Of a DNA stretch of 41,087 bases, positions 16,139-24,673 are shown piece by piece (the stretch's first letter is position 1; every line of letters starts with the position of its first letter). The position numbers and the translations under genes were made by a program. The stretch is taken from assembly GCA_023228725.1 (NCBI GenBank), contig JALOAQ010000012.1, forward strand, positions 1 to 41,087, read 5' to 3'. This DNA is from Bacteroidales bacterium. Its GTDB lineage: Bacteria > Bacteroidota > Bacteroidia > Bacteroidales > ML635J-15. The notes under the pieces were generated by a model. The model saw only the letters and a list, made by a program, of their open reading frames with translations. It ran no database searches and was not told the DNA's origin.

Positions 16139-17584
16139 TTATAGTTTTATTTCTGCAAAACCTGTAAAAAAGTCTTCAAAAATCTTTTTAATTCTAAATG
16201 AATTTGCAGCATGATTATTAACAATAATGCAAAAAACAAATTCTTCTCCATCTGCATTAAAAATATATCCTGCATAAGATCTTACTCCTGCAATACTTCC
16301 AGATTTTGCATGAAGTCTGTTTTGGACTTTTGTACCTATGCAAAATTTCGACATTGTGCCATTTGTTCCTGCAATTGGTAAACTTGTAAAAAATTTATCT
16401 TTATTTGCTGAGTTTAATTTCATATATTTTAATATTCCAACTATTTGTCGGCTTGTAATTGCATTAAAACGGCTCAAACCACAAGCATCACTAAGTTTTA
16501 AACCATCAATATCAATAGATTTTTTCCCCAAAAATTCTATTACAGATTCATTCCAAGATTTGCCGGTTTTTTTCATTATATGTTGAGCTAAAATTTCGGC
16601 ATATAAATTAAAACTCCTAATATTTGTATAGTCAACTATTTCGGATAATATTGGAGAAAAACAAGTGTAAAAAACTTTTCTATAAATATTTGTATCAAAA
16701 TTATCCACAACTTTTAAATTGCCTTCTAAATTTATTCCATTAGAATTTAAAGTCCGGGCAAAGGCTTTTACAAGATATTTTTCAGGCTCGCGAATAGACC
16801 CTTTGATAGTAAAATCATTTTTTTTCCAAACTAAGCTACCTTTTACTTGCATTTGATTTTTATCATTTGTAAAATAAATAAAAGCATCGTCCCAAATAGT
16901 TGAAGATGCAACAACTTGATTATCAAATCTATAGCCTAAATCTTCGGGTTCAACTTTTGTTATAATTGTTGGAGAGCCATTTGTTTGTCCTGTTTTAAAA
17001 TGTAAATAATATAAATTATCTATAAAGTTTAATGTTGAACCTTGGTTTCCATAATAATTTGCAATATCTTCCCAAATCCAGTTGTCGGGAATAGGAATTT
17101 CTCCAAAATATGAAATATCTGCAATAATATTTCCTTTAATTTTTTTAATATTTAGCTTTTTAATCTCATTTGTCCAGGTTTGTAAAATTTCGAAATCTTT
17201 TCCATAATTTGCAGTAAAATTTTGTGAACCAAGACAAGGATCGCCATATCCAATAATATACAAATCTCCATTTAAAACTCCGTCAGCTGTGATGTTTCCA
17301 GAATAAGCAAGTTCAGTTTTAAATTTATGTTCTGCTCCAAAAAGTTCTAAAGCCATACTTGTTGGCAAAAGTTTTAAAACCGAAGCCGGGGCCAAAGCTA
17401 AATGTGAATTATAATCAAAAATAATAGTATTGTTGCTTAAATTTTCTGCATAAATTGATATTGAAGCATTTTTTAGTTCTTTTTCTGATATAAAATTATC
17501 TAAAACTTCCTGCGCTGTTTTGTTTTGCGAAAATAAGGAGAAACACAAAATTATGAATAAAAAAAATATACTTGGTCTTTTCAT
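16139..17584 (-). CDS. dacB: D-alanyl-D-alanine carboxypeptidase/endopeptidase (PBP4 family)
   Basis: This 481-residue periplasmic penicillin-binding protein has a signal peptide (about 1-19) and the serine-acylase motifs. SxxK is in PASVLKL at about residue 66, the second motif is in SDACGLSRFN, and KSG (the KTG equivalent) is in HAKSGSIAGVRSYAGY. A long insert between the first and second motifs is typical of the DacB/PBP4 class. The enzyme trims D-Ala from stem peptides and opens 4-3 cross-links in peptidoglycan. SDACGLSR differs from the usual SDGSGLSR by G-to-A and S-to-C, a mild change near the active site. A TATATTTG box (complement of 17607-17614) lies upstream. Confidence 0.93.
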   Translation of the reverse strand: MKRPSIFFLFIILCFSLFSQNKTAQEVLDNFISEKELKNASISIYAENLSNNTIIFDYNSHLALAPASVLKLLPTSMALELFGAEHKFKTELAYSGNITADGVLNGDLYIIGYGDPCLGSQNFTANYGKDFEILQTWTNEIKKLNIKKIKGNIIADISYFGEIPIPDNWIWEDIANYYGNQGSTLNFIDNLYYLHFKTGQTNGSPTIITKVEPEDLGYRFDNQVVASSTIWDDAFIYFTNDKNQMQVKGSLVWKKNDFTIKGSIREPEKYLVKAFARTLNSNGINLEGNLKVVDNFDTNIYRKVFYTCFSPILSEIVDYTNIRSFNLYAEILAQHIMKKTGKSWNESVIEFLGKKSIDIDGLKLSDACGLSRFNAITSRQIVGILKYMKLNSANKDKFFTSLPIAGTNGTMSKFCIGTKVQNRLHAKSGSIAGVRSYAGYIFNADGEEFVFCIIVNNHAANSFRIKKIFEDFFTGFAEIKL

Positions 17585-17606
17585 ATTTAAAAATTTATTT
17601 TCGTGT

Positions 17607-17614
17607 CAAATATA
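17607..17614 (-). promoter_or_regulatory. -7 element upstream of dacB
   Basis: TATATTTG on the minus strand matches the Bacteroidota TAnnTTTG box 23 bases before the dacB ATG. No clear TTTG lies at the -33 distance. Confidence 0.45.
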
Positions 17615-17687
17615 CAAAAACATGTGAGAAGATATAATTATTGTAAAAATAAATAAATAAAAAACCTGTTTACTTAAAAACAAATAA

Positions 17688-17695
17688 TAAATTTG
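17688..17695 (+). promoter_or_regulatory. -7 element upstream of lplA-mtnA-aldolase
   Basis: TAAATTTG is a perfect TAnnTTTG match 25 bases before the lplA ATG. The -33 element is weak. It diverges from the dacB promoter in the same 136-bp gap. Confidence 0.55.
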
Positions 17696-17720
17696 TCTTT
17701 CTAAACAAAATTTTAATATT

Positions 17721-18713
17721 ATGATTTATATTGTAAGCAAATCGAATAAACCAGACTATAACATTGCTTTAGAAGAATATTGTTTTAAAAATCTTTTACA
17801 TCAGGATAAAGTTTTTATTTTATGGATAAATGAAGCTTCTATAATTATTGGTAAGCATCAAAATGCTTTTGAAGAGATAAATGCAGATTATGTAAAAGAG
17901 AAGGGAATAAATGTTGTAAGGCGTATTTCTGGCGGTGGAGCGGTTTATCACGATTTAAATAATTTGAATTATACCATTATTTCAAATGAAGAAAAAGGGG
18001 ATAATTTTGATTTTAAAACATTTTCAAAACCTGTGATTGACACTTTAAGCGAATTAGGTGTTGAAGCTGAGTTTTCGGGTAGAAATGATATTTTAATTGA
18101 CGGGAAAAAGATTTGCGGAAATGCTCAGGCTTATATAAAAGGCAGAATTATGCATCATGGCTGTTTGTTGTTTGATGTGGAATTAAGTGTATTGTCAAAA
18201 GCTTTAGAAATACCAAAAGATATTATTAATTCAAGTGCTACAAAATCTGTTCGTAGTGCAGTTGATAATATTTTACCAAATTTACCTAATAAAATCAGTA
18301 TTAACGAATTTTCAGAAAAGCTTCTTGCACATATGAAAGAAAAATTTCCAGAAATGGAAGAATATGTTTTTTCTGAAAAAGAATTAGCAGAAATTGAAAA
18401 AATTAGAGTAAATAAATTTGGCACTTGGGATTGGAATTGGGGAAAATCTCCAAAATTCGATATAGACAGACATTCTAGATATACAGCAGGAAAAATCCAA
18501 GTATTTGCAAATGTGAAAAATTCAACAATAGAAAATATCAAATTTTACGGGACTTTTTTTGGTAATAATTCTAATTTGGAAGAAATTGAAAATGCACTAA
18601 TTGGAGTTAAATATATTTACAAAGATGTTGAAAATGCTTTAAAAAAGCTAAAGTTTAATGATTATTTTGCAGGTTTTTCTCTTGAAGAACTTACAAAAGC
18701 AATTGTTGATTAA
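17721..18713 (+). CDS. lplA: Lipoate--protein ligase
   Basis: This 330-residue enzyme activates lipoate with ATP and attaches it to the lysine of lipoyl domains (pyruvate and 2-oxoacid dehydrogenases, GcvH). The signature RRISGGGAVYHDLNNLNYTI is at residues 67-86. The adenylate-binding K-ICGNAQA is at 130-137, and a C-terminal accessory domain follows from about 240 (WNWGKSPKFDIDRHSRY). Length is normal for a ligase containing both domains. It is the first gene of a tight operon with mtnA (10-bp gap) and an aldolase. An octanoyltransferase/LipM role is less likely because the lipoate-ligase C-terminal domain is present. Confidence 0.94.
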   Translation: MIYIVSKSNKPDYNIALEEYCFKNLLHQDKVFILWINEASIIIGKHQNAFEEINADYVKEKGINVVRRISGGGAVYHDLNNLNYTIISNEEKGDNFDFKTFSKPVIDTLSELGVEAEFSGRNDILIDGKKICGNAQAYIKGRIMHHGCLLFDVELSVLSKALEIPKDIINSSATKSVRSAVDNILPNLPNKISINEFSEKLLAHMKEKFPEMEEYVFSEKELAEIEKIRVNKFGTWDWNWGKSPKFDIDRHSRYTAGKIQVFANVKNSTIENIKFYGTFFGNNSNLEEIENALIGVKYIYKDVENALKKLKFNDYFAGFSLEELTKAIVD

Positions 18714-18723
18714 AATTTAGAAA

Positions 18724-19776
18724 ATGAAAGTAAAAAATAAAAACTATCGTGCAATTTGGATAGAACACCAAACTGTTTTTATGATAGACCAAAATAAATT
18801 ACCTTTTGAATTTAAAATTTTTAAAAGTAAAAATATGCAAACAACTTGCATGGCAATAAAAACCATGATTACTCGCGGTGCTGGTTCTATAGGCGCTGCT
18901 GCTGGTTATGCTATGCTTCAGGCAATTTATGAAAATAAAAATGAAGACTTATATTTATATTTAGTAAAAGCAAAAAACATAATTGATAAAACCCGTCCAA
19001 CAGCTGTAAATTTATTTTATGCAACACAAAGAGTTTTAGAAGCTTCAAAAATATCTAAAGAATTTGCAATTTCTGAAGCTTACGCAATTGCTGATGAATG
19101 TGCTGAACACGGGAGGTTGATAGGTGAATATGGTGCGGATTTAATAAAAGATGGTTTTGGTGTTGAAACACATTGTAATGCCGGTTGGTTGGCTTTAGTT
19201 GATTATGGTTCTGCACTTTCGCCTATTTACTCGGCTCATAATGCTGGTAAAAATATTTTTGTTTATGTTGATGAAACCCGGCCACGAAGTCAAGGAGCCA
19301 GACTTACGGCTTGGGAGCTAAATCAAGAAAATATTCCTCATGCGATAATTCCAGATAATGCTGGAGCTCATTATATGGCTAAAGGAAAAATAGATTTATT
19401 TATTGCTGGAGCCGACAGAATTGCTAAAAATGGAGATGTCGCAAATAAAATTGGAACATTAGAAAAAGCTATTGCCGCCAAGTACTATGGAATTCCTTTT
19501 TATATTGCTGCACCAAGCAGTACAATAGACTTAAATACTGAAAGTGGAAAATCAATTCCTATAGAAGAAAGAAGTGCAAATGAAGTTCTTTACTATTCAG
19601 GAAAATTAAAATCAGGAAAAATTGAAGAAATGAGAATCGCCAGTCCTGGCTCTGGAGCTTTAAATCCTGCTTTTGATGTAACGCCTGCAGAATTAATTAC
19701 AGGTATTATTACAGAAAAAGGAATTGTAAAAGCAAATAAAAAAGAAATTAAAAGTTTATTTAATAATGATATTTAA
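18724..19776 (+). CDS. mtnA: S-methyl-5-thioribose-1-phosphate isomerase
   Basis: This 350-residue eIF2B-alpha-like sugar-phosphate isomerase converts 5-methylthioribose-1-phosphate (and, in some bacteria, 5-deoxyribose-1-phosphate) into the ribulose form. Visible are TRGAGSIGAAAGYAM (50-64), the catalytic cysteine in THCNAGWLA (C151), DETRPRSQGARLTAWEL (183-199) and the catalytic aspartate in GADRIAKNGDVANKIGT (D231). The last 11 bases overlap the class II aldolase gene, so translation is coupled. mtnK, mtnP and the later enzymes of the aerobic methionine salvage pathway are not in the window. This leaves open whether the product is recycled to methionine or cleaved. Confidence 0.95.
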   Translation: MKVKNKNYRAIWIEHQTVFMIDQNKLPFEFKIFKSKNMQTTCMAIKTMITRGAGSIGAAAGYAMLQAIYENKNEDLYLYLVKAKNIIDKTRPTAVNLFYATQRVLEASKISKEFAISEAYAIADECAEHGRLIGEYGADLIKDGFGVETHCNAGWLALVDYGSALSPIYSAHNAGKNIFVYVDETRPRSQGARLTAWELNQENIPHAIIPDNAGAHYMAKGKIDLFIAGADRIAKNGDVANKIGTLEKAIAAKYYGIPFYIAAPSSTIDLNTESGKSIPIEERSANEVLYYSGKLKSGKIEEMRIASPGSGALNPAFDVTPAELITGIITEKGIVKANKKEIKSLFNNDI

Positions 19777-20401
19777 AAAAGAAAGAAAAGCCGTTGCCAA
19801 AACAATGAGGCGACTTTACAAACAAGGTCTTACTACTTCGAGCGGTGGAAATGTGAGTTTAAAAAATGAAGATGGATTTGTTTTTATCACTGCTGGGCAA
19901 ACAGATAAATCATGTATAAAATGGCAAGATATTGTTGTTTTTGATGAAAATAAAAAAAATATTACTCCTGAGATAAAGCCGAGTATGGAAAGCGGAATGC
20001 ACTTAAAAATTTACGACACAAGAAAAGATGTTTTTGCAATTGTTCATTCTCACCCTATTTTTGCTTCAAGTTTTGCTATAGCAGGCAGTATTCCAAAAAC
20101 AAACTTAAGTGGTGAGGCAAGGTTTATATTAGGCGAGGTTTCTTTAGCTGAATATGAATTAATGGGAACGGAAAGCTTAGCTAAAGAACTTGCAGACAAA
20201 TTACAAAATAATGATGTTTGCATAATGAAAAATCATGGAGCAATAAGTGTTGGCAAGACTTTATTTGAGGCTTTTGACAAAATAGAAGTTTTAGAGTTTA
20301 CTTGTCATTTGAATATTAACTCATTGATTTTGAATAAAGTAAATGAACTAAACGATAAGCAAATTCAAGAAATTGATGAATTAAAAAAACATAAATCTTA
20401 A
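19766..20401 (+). CDS. Class II aldolase/adducin-family protein, probable 5-deoxy/methylthio-ribulose-1-phosphate aldolase
   Basis: This 211-residue protein has the fold markers of zinc class II aldolases: SSGGNVS (25-31, phosphate binding), E75 in KPSMESG, and metal ligands H94 and H96 in VHSHP and H157 in MKNHGAI. The family contains fuculose-phosphate aldolase and also MtnB, the methylthioribulose-1-phosphate dehydratase. Because the gene overlaps mtnA by 11 bp, the substrate is probably the product of MtnA. An aldolase would give dihydroxyacetone phosphate plus acetaldehyde or methylthioacetaldehyde (the DHAP shunt). A dehydratase would feed classical methionine salvage. I prefer the aldolase because no MtnC/MtnD-type genes are near, but the sequence alone does not settle it. 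Confidence 0.82.
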   Translation: MIFKKERKAVAKTMRRLYKQGLTTSSGGNVSLKNEDGFVFITAGQTDKSCIKWQDIVVFDENKKNITPEIKPSMESGMHLKIYDTRKDVFAIVHSHPIFASSFAIAGSIPKTNLSGEARFILGEVSLAEYELMGTESLAKELADKLQNNDVCIMKNHGAISVGKTLFEAFDKIEVLEFTCHLNINSLILNKVNELNDKQIQEIDELKKHKS

Positions 20402-20416
20402 ACATTTGAAAACAAT

Positions 20417-21112
20417 TTATAAATTTCGTAAAAATAAATTTTTAAGTTTTTCTAAATATTGTTTATCAATTTCTTTAGAATAAACCCTTATCATATCAAT
20501 AATTTTATTGTCTTCATAAATAAATGCCAAAGCGGCATCAAACATTTTCTCTTCCCAATTATTTTTCACTTTTTTTACAATCTGTTCAAATTTATTCCAA
20601 GATATGTTCTCATTAATCGTAAAATATCCTATATGCACATTATTTTTATCAAGATATAAATTATTTTCCAATTTAATAAGTTTAAAAAACTTTTTCACTT
20701 TAATCGTTGCTTCAATACTTTCTAAGCCTCTAATTTTCTTTTTTAATTGCAAACCACAGTCGGCAAAAGTTTTTTGAAGCTCTTGGATTAAATTATAATC
20801 TTCAATACCTGCTATTCTAACACCTTCACAAATATTATTATTCATAGAAACTTGGCACCAGGCAGCATCAAAATTAAAACTTAATTTTAGTTTAACTTTT
20901 TCAATGATTCGAGTCATTTTTTCCAAAGAATATTTCTCATTACTTACAATGAAAACATGCTTTGGTTTAATTAAATTAGTATAAAAAGAATAATATCCTG
21001 GAAATGTTTCTCTTGATTCGAGTAAACAATATCCTGGCATACCTAGTTCTTCAGTACACCATAATTTTTCTACTTTAACAACACTACCATAGCGTTCAAT
21101 AATATTTTCCAT
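20417..21112 (-). CDS. Hypothetical protein, unrecognised
   Basis: I do not recognise this 231-residue protein. It has no signal peptide or membrane segment, so it is probably cytoplasmic. It reads as mixed alpha/beta with repeated hydrophobic strands (HVFIVSN, ATIKVKKFFKLIKL, NVHIGYFTI, DAALAFIY) and a basic C-terminal helix. The cysteines are scattered with no metal motif. It converges on the aldolase gene with only 15 bp between the stops. A possible minus-strand -7 box TAACTTTG (complement of 21157-21164) precedes it. Confidence 0.6.
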   Translation of the reverse strand: MENIIERYGSVVKVEKLWCTEELGMPGYCLLESRETFPGYYSFYTNLIKPKHVFIVSNEKYSLEKMTRIIEKVKLKLSFNFDAAWCQVSMNNNICEGVRIAGIEDYNLIQELQKTFADCGLQLKKKIRGLESIEATIKVKKFFKLIKLENNLYLDKNNVHIGYFTINENISWNKFEQIVKKVKNNWEEKMFDAALAFIYEDNKIIDMIRVYSKEIDKQYLEKLKNLFLRNL

Positions 21113-21214
21113 ATTAAAAAGTATTAAAGATTGTTACAAATGAATTTTTTTCGTACCAAAGTTATATAAAATTTTTGATAAAACAGAATATGTTAAAAAT
21201 ATTTTTTCTTAATA

Positions 21215-22054
21215 CTAGCATTTAATAAATTCTATATCAATCTCCCCGGTTTTGTAAATTATCTTTGAATAACCTGCATTTTTATGACCAACAATTAGCG
21301 GATCTGTAATAACATAATTTGTATTTCCAAATTTTGTTAAATTTCGCGAATGACTGTGTCCGTTTAAGACTAAATCAATCTTATATTCAGTAAACAAACA
21401 CATTAAATACTCTAATTCTTGACTTGGAGAGTTTGCTGTTGTAGTTTTTTTAACTCTTAGCATATTAGTATGCCCAATAACTGTGCAATGGCGATATTTA
21501 CTTCTTTCATTTTTTAACAAATCTTCTAACCACTTAATTTGACTTTTTCCTAAACTTGCACTACCTGAGTCTAAACAAATAAATAAATCTTGTTCTGTCG
21601 GTGTTTCAATTACAAAGTAATAAGTAGAACTTCCAAAAAACTCATAGTAATATTTCCAACCATCAAAATATAATTCATGATTTCCTGCAGTGGTAAATAG
21701 TGGTTTAGATACTAATTTTGTTAAATTGTAAAAGACCTCATAGTTTTCTTTTCTTCCCGTAACTAAATCTCCATTTAAAATTAGAGCTAAATCTTGAGAA
21801 TTTTCATATAAATTAAAAAGATATTCTGCATTTTCGGTTTTTCCAATATGTAAATCGCTTGCACATAAAACGCTATAATTTTCTTCTGTAGAAATTATAT
21901 GATTAATTGGATTATTTTGGTTATATGCCATGGATTGTTGAAATCTATCTTCAATTCTATCAGTAGAACGAATAAAACCGGTTAAATCTAAATCACAAGA
22001 GATTAGAGATGCGCTTAATAAAGTAAAAATTAAATATTTAATTAAATTTCCCAT
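21215..22054 (-). CDS. Calcineurin-like metallophosphoesterase lipoprotein
   Basis: This 279-residue lipoprotein has a signal sequence with lipobox LISC20. The five metallophosphoesterase motifs are in order: SDLHIG (D67, H69), NGDLVTG (D96), GNHE (N125, H126), IGHTN, and NGHSHSRN. The dimetal active site is complete, and the substrate is unknown. It would be anchored at the periplasmic face or the cell surface. Asp follows the lipid-bearing Cys, which in Bacteroidota does not imply inner-membrane retention as it does in E. coli. Its first 13 bases overlap the end of the upstream outer-membrane protein gene, so the two are co-translated and probably work together. Confidence 0.88.
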   Translation of the reverse strand: MGNLIKYLIFTLLSASLISCDLDLTGFIRSTDRIEDRFQQSMAYNQNNPINHIISTEENYSVLCASDLHIGKTENAEYLFNLYENSQDLALILNGDLVTGRKENYEVFYNLTKLVSKPLFTTAGNHELYFDGWKYYYEFFGSSTYYFVIETPTEQDLFICLDSGSASLGKSQIKWLEDLLKNERSKYRHCTVIGHTNMLRVKKTTTANSPSQELEYLMCLFTEYKIDLVLNGHSHSRNLTKFGNTNYVITDPLIVGHKNAGYSKIIYKTGEIDIEFIKC

Positions 22055-22764
22055 GTCAGACCTAAATTTAATAAGAAACCGTAATAATTAACTCTAATAT
22101 TACAAAGCCCTGCTTGTTGATACCACAGGTCCATAAATATTTTTATTTTTTTATCTTGAAATTTATAAAAAGAACCAAAATTTAGCATTGGGTTAATTTC
22201 TTTATCAATTAAAATATTATTAAAATTACTAAGATTAAGATATATATTCCAAGTTTTGTCTTTATTTAAAAATAAATATTTGATAGAATACATCATATTC
22301 AAGGCATTAATTAATCTAGTGTTTTCAGTAATTTCAAAAGTATTTTGGGCTTTTTTTAAATAAGAATAAATATTAGTATTATTTCCTAAACTAAACTCCC
22401 ATTTGCTAATAGAGTAATTTAAAATAAGACCCATATTTTGGGAATTTAGGATATGAGATACAGGCTTATACATGTAGAATAAAGATAGTTTTAAAGGTTT
22501 TTCCTTAATATTGAAATTATAGCCAAAATTAAGCCATAAAGAATTTATTGCCTTTTCATTTCTTTTATTTAAATTTAAATCAAGATTATAAAAAGCAAAA
22601 ATATTTTTATTTTCAAAATAAGGTGAATGACCAAGCCTATATAATGCTGGTTGCTCAACTTGATTTAAACTCATTCCGCTATACAAATCTAATTTGAATT
22701 GAGCGTAAGTATCTGAAAAGTTAAAACAAAAAAATAAAATAAGAATTATATAAAGTTTTCTCAT
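22042..22764 (-). CDS. Small outer-membrane protein coupled to the metallophosphoesterase
   Basis: This 240-residue protein has a signal peptide (MRKLYIILILFFCFNFSDTYAQ). The following strands alternate aromatic and polar residues (LSLFYMYKPVSHIL, WEFSLGNNTNIYSYL, NYYGFLLNLGLTWEI), typical of a small beta-barrel. The C-terminus ends WEI. I start it at MRK, because the ATG six codons earlier would put MLQKLI before the signal sequence. The function is unknown, and its only clue is the 13-bp overlap with the lipoprotein phosphoesterase. A TATTTTTG box (complement of 22801-22808) may be the promoter. Confidence 0.62.
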   Translation of the reverse strand: MRKLYIILILFFCFNFSDTYAQFKLDLYSGMSLNQVEQPALYRLGHSPYFENKNIFAFYNLDLNLNKRNEKAINSLWLNFGYNFNIKEKPLKLSLFYMYKPVSHILNSQNMGLILNYSISKWEFSLGNNTNIYSYLKKAQNTFEITENTRLINALNMMYSIKYLFLNKDKTWNIYLNLSNFNNILIDKEINPMLNFGSFYKFQDKKIKIFMDLWYQQAGLCNIRVNYYGFLLNLGLTWEI

Positions 22765-22860
22765 AATTAATTTTTGCAACATAAAATTAAATTACATAAA
22801 CAAAAATAATAAAAAAATTGATAGGAACTTAGAAATTTTTAAAATGAGTTGAAACTTTTT

Positions 22861-23023
22861 CGTCTGTTTTGTCATGATTTTTGCAATAAATAGCAAAAAT
22901 CCCGCCAAAACCCCCACATTATTTATAAAACCAACACCCCCATCTTAGATTATACGTAAATTCATAAAAAATGTTTCGTTTTTCGTCCACAAATCGGTTC
23001 GAGTTTTAAAAGTCGGAGTTTTT
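22861..23023 (+). repeat. Multi-hairpin repeat, copy B (right-hand 163 bp only)
   Basis: This copy contains only the 3' half of the repeat: the CGTCTGTTTTGTCATG...CAAAAAT hairpin, the ATTATACGTAAATTC block, and the AATCGGTTCGAG/GTTTTAAAAG tail. The 22765-23129 gap otherwise holds only the promoter elements of the genes on either side. Its tail ends 13 bases before the -7 box of the KilA-N gene. Confidence 0.85.
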
Positions 23024-23036
23024 AATTTTATTAGTA

Positions 23037-23044
23037 TAATTTTG
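23037..23044 (+). promoter_or_regulatory. -7 element of the KilA-N gene, directly after repeat B
   Basis: TAATTTTG matches the Bacteroidota -7 box. The -33 position falls inside the tail of repeat B, which has no good TTTG, so the repeat end may shape or modulate this promoter. Confidence 0.5.
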
Positions 23045-23129
23045 AGGAATAAAAGTGATTGTTTTTTTTTATTATATAAGATGCAAAGACAATAAGTTTT
23101 TTGTAACTTTTTCGTTTTCAGAGCAGAAT

Positions 23130-23951
23130 ATGGCAAATAATAAAAAAATAGAGGTCAAGGGCAGAGCAATAACAATTATTTCTCAACAAGAAGAAGACTA
23201 TATTTCTTTAACTGATATGGCAGGGTATAGAGACAATTTAGAAGCACGAATTGTTGTTTCAAATTGGATGAGTACGTATTATACCGTAGATTTTTTGGCA
23301 GTTTGGGAGCAGGTAAACAATCCTAATTTTAACCGTATGGGTTTCCATACGGTTAGAAATGGAGAAGGTAGATTATTTTTAACTCCTAAGCGTTGGGTAG
23401 AAATGACAAATGCCATAGGAATATTTTCTAAATCAGGTCGTTACGGAGGAGGTATTTTTGCACATAAAGACATTGCTTTTGAGTTTGGAACTTGGTTGTC
23501 TGCTGAATTTAAGTATTTTCTTATTCGTGAATTCCAACGCCTCAAAAACGAAGAAAATGCTCGTCTAAAATTAGAGTGGAACTTGCAACGAATGTTAGCC
23601 AAAATAAACTATCACATTCATACTGATGCAATTAAAGAAAATCTTATTCCGAAAGAAATTACCAAACAACAAGTAAGTATTGTTTATGCTAACGAAGCCG
23701 ACTTATTGAATGTTGCTCTTTTTGGAATCACAGCAAAAGAATGGCGAGACAACAACCCTAATAAAGACGGAAATATCAGAGATTATGCGACATTAGAACA
23801 ATTGGTTGTGTTAAGCAATATTGAGAGCATAAACGCTTTACTTATTCATCAAGGCTTGACACAAAATGAACGACTTATCCAACTGAACAAAACCGCTATT
23901 ACGCAAATGAAATCGCTACTTGATAGCAATGCAATAAAGAAACTGAAATAA
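23130..23951 (+). CDS. KilA-N domain protein
   Basis: This 273-residue protein starts at ATG 23130 (MANNKK); earlier in-frame codons are in the promoter. Its N-terminal part (ISLTDMAGYRDN...IVVSNWMSTYYTVDFLAVWEQ) is a KilA-N DNA-binding domain. It continues RWVEMTNAIGIFSKSGRYGGGIFAHKDIAFEFGTWLSAEFKYFLIREFQRLK, the usual KilA-N core. The C-terminal half is helical (GITAKEWRDNNP, LVVLSNIESINALL). These proteins occur in phages and mobile islands and often inside Bacteroidota type I restriction loci. Their job is unproven. The gene is bracketed by repeat B and repeat C in the same orientation. Confidence 0.88.
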   Translation: MANNKKIEVKGRAITIISQQEEDYISLTDMAGYRDNLEARIVVSNWMSTYYTVDFLAVWEQVNNPNFNRMGFHTVRNGEGRLFLTPKRWVEMTNAIGIFSKSGRYGGGIFAHKDIAFEFGTWLSAEFKYFLIREFQRLKNEENARLKLEWNLQRMLAKINYHIHTDAIKENLIPKEITKQQVSIVYANEADLLNVALFGITAKEWRDNNPNKDGNIRDYATLEQLVVLSNIESINALLIHQGLTQNERLIQLNKTAITQMKSLLDSNAIKKLK

Positions 23952-24013
23952 AAAACCAGCCCATAACATTGGTTTGGTGCAATACGGGGTGAAGTGTTTG
24001 TGTTAAATAATTG

Positions 24014-24497
24014 AAAACTGTCCACCTATAATAAGTTGAAAGTCGAAAGCCGAAAGGGGCTTCGAGCATTTCGCTACGCTCAATGCTCGAAGATGACAAC
24101 CACTAATTTATACAGATATGGCTTCTCGTTTTTCGCTTCGCTCAAAACTCGAAGGTAAACAACCACTAATTACACTAATTTACACGAATTATGGCTTCTC
24201 GCATTTCGCTGTGCTCAGTGTTCGGAGGGAAAAGTTTTTATTGGCGGTGCTGTTTGTAGAGGAGATTTCTCGCGAAGCAGAGCTTCACACGAAATGACCG
24301 ATAATTATCGGTCGTGAGCGGGGGTTGTATTTTCCGCCTGTTTTGTCATGATTTTTGCAATAAATGGCAAAAATCCCGCCAAAACCCCCACATTTTGCAA
24401 AACCAACAACCCCATTCTTGATTATACGTAAATTCATAAAAAATGTTTCGTTTTTCGCCCACAAATCGGTTCGAGTTTTAAAAGTCGGAGTTTTTTT
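24014..24497 (+). repeat. Multi-hairpin repeat, copy C (about 484 bp, the most complete)
   Basis: From 24018 to 24410 it matches the copy at 27065-27458 at about 97% by eye (roughly 11 differences and one indel). It then continues with the tail shared with copies A and B. The elements in order are: a perfect CTTCGAGCATT/AATGCTCGAAG hairpin; a second REP-like unit with TTT/AAA arms; a third degenerate unit; an ATTTC...GAAGC-aga-GCTTC...GAAAT hairpin; the 18-bp palindrome GACCGATAATTATCGGTC (24296-24313); the GATTTTTGC/GCAAAAATC hairpin; and the GTTTTAAAAG tail. Direct spacers containing AACAACCACTAATT separate the first three units. The 62 bases between the KilA-N stop and this copy hold no gene. 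Confidence 0.9.
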
Positions 24498-24569
24498 AGA
24501 AATAAAATTAAAATATAGAGTAAATTATAAAATTTTCCCCTAATTTTCTTTTAAACCCATCAAAAATAA

Positions 24570-24598
24570 TTGTTTTATAAAAAATATTGTTAATTTTG
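24570..24598 (+). promoter_or_regulatory. Promoter of the former type I restriction operon
   Basis: TTG at 24570-24572 and TAATTTTG at 24591-24598 (18 bp between) lie just upstream of the short hsdR-like start. The promoter seems to have survived the loss of the genes it served. Confidence 0.55.
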
Positions 24599-24617
24599 TA
24601 GGGATAATACGTAACCA

Positions 24618-24671
24618 ATGACAAATCAGAATCCAGAGCAAATAGCAAAACAAATTATTAAAACTATTTAA
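24618..24671 (+). pseudogene. Remnant of the hsdR start (type I restriction helicase subunit)
   Basis: A 17-codon frame reads MTNQNPEQIA then KQIIKTI and a stop. The first ten residues look like the start of type I HsdR subunits (NPEQIARxxID). All later helicase and nuclease sequence is missing, and the last residues may already be junction sequence. The short match makes this a moderate call, supported by the four-helix-bundle gene and hsdS downstream. Confidence 0.45.
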
Positions 24672-24673
24672 CC

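Noticed and set aside
23964..24008. TAACA...TGTTAAAT after the KilA-N gene, possibly an integron attC site (GTTAAAT fits GTTRRRY).
   Set aside because: The inner arms are not complementary, no matching RYYYAAC core is present, no second copy follows the other modules and no integron integrase is visible.
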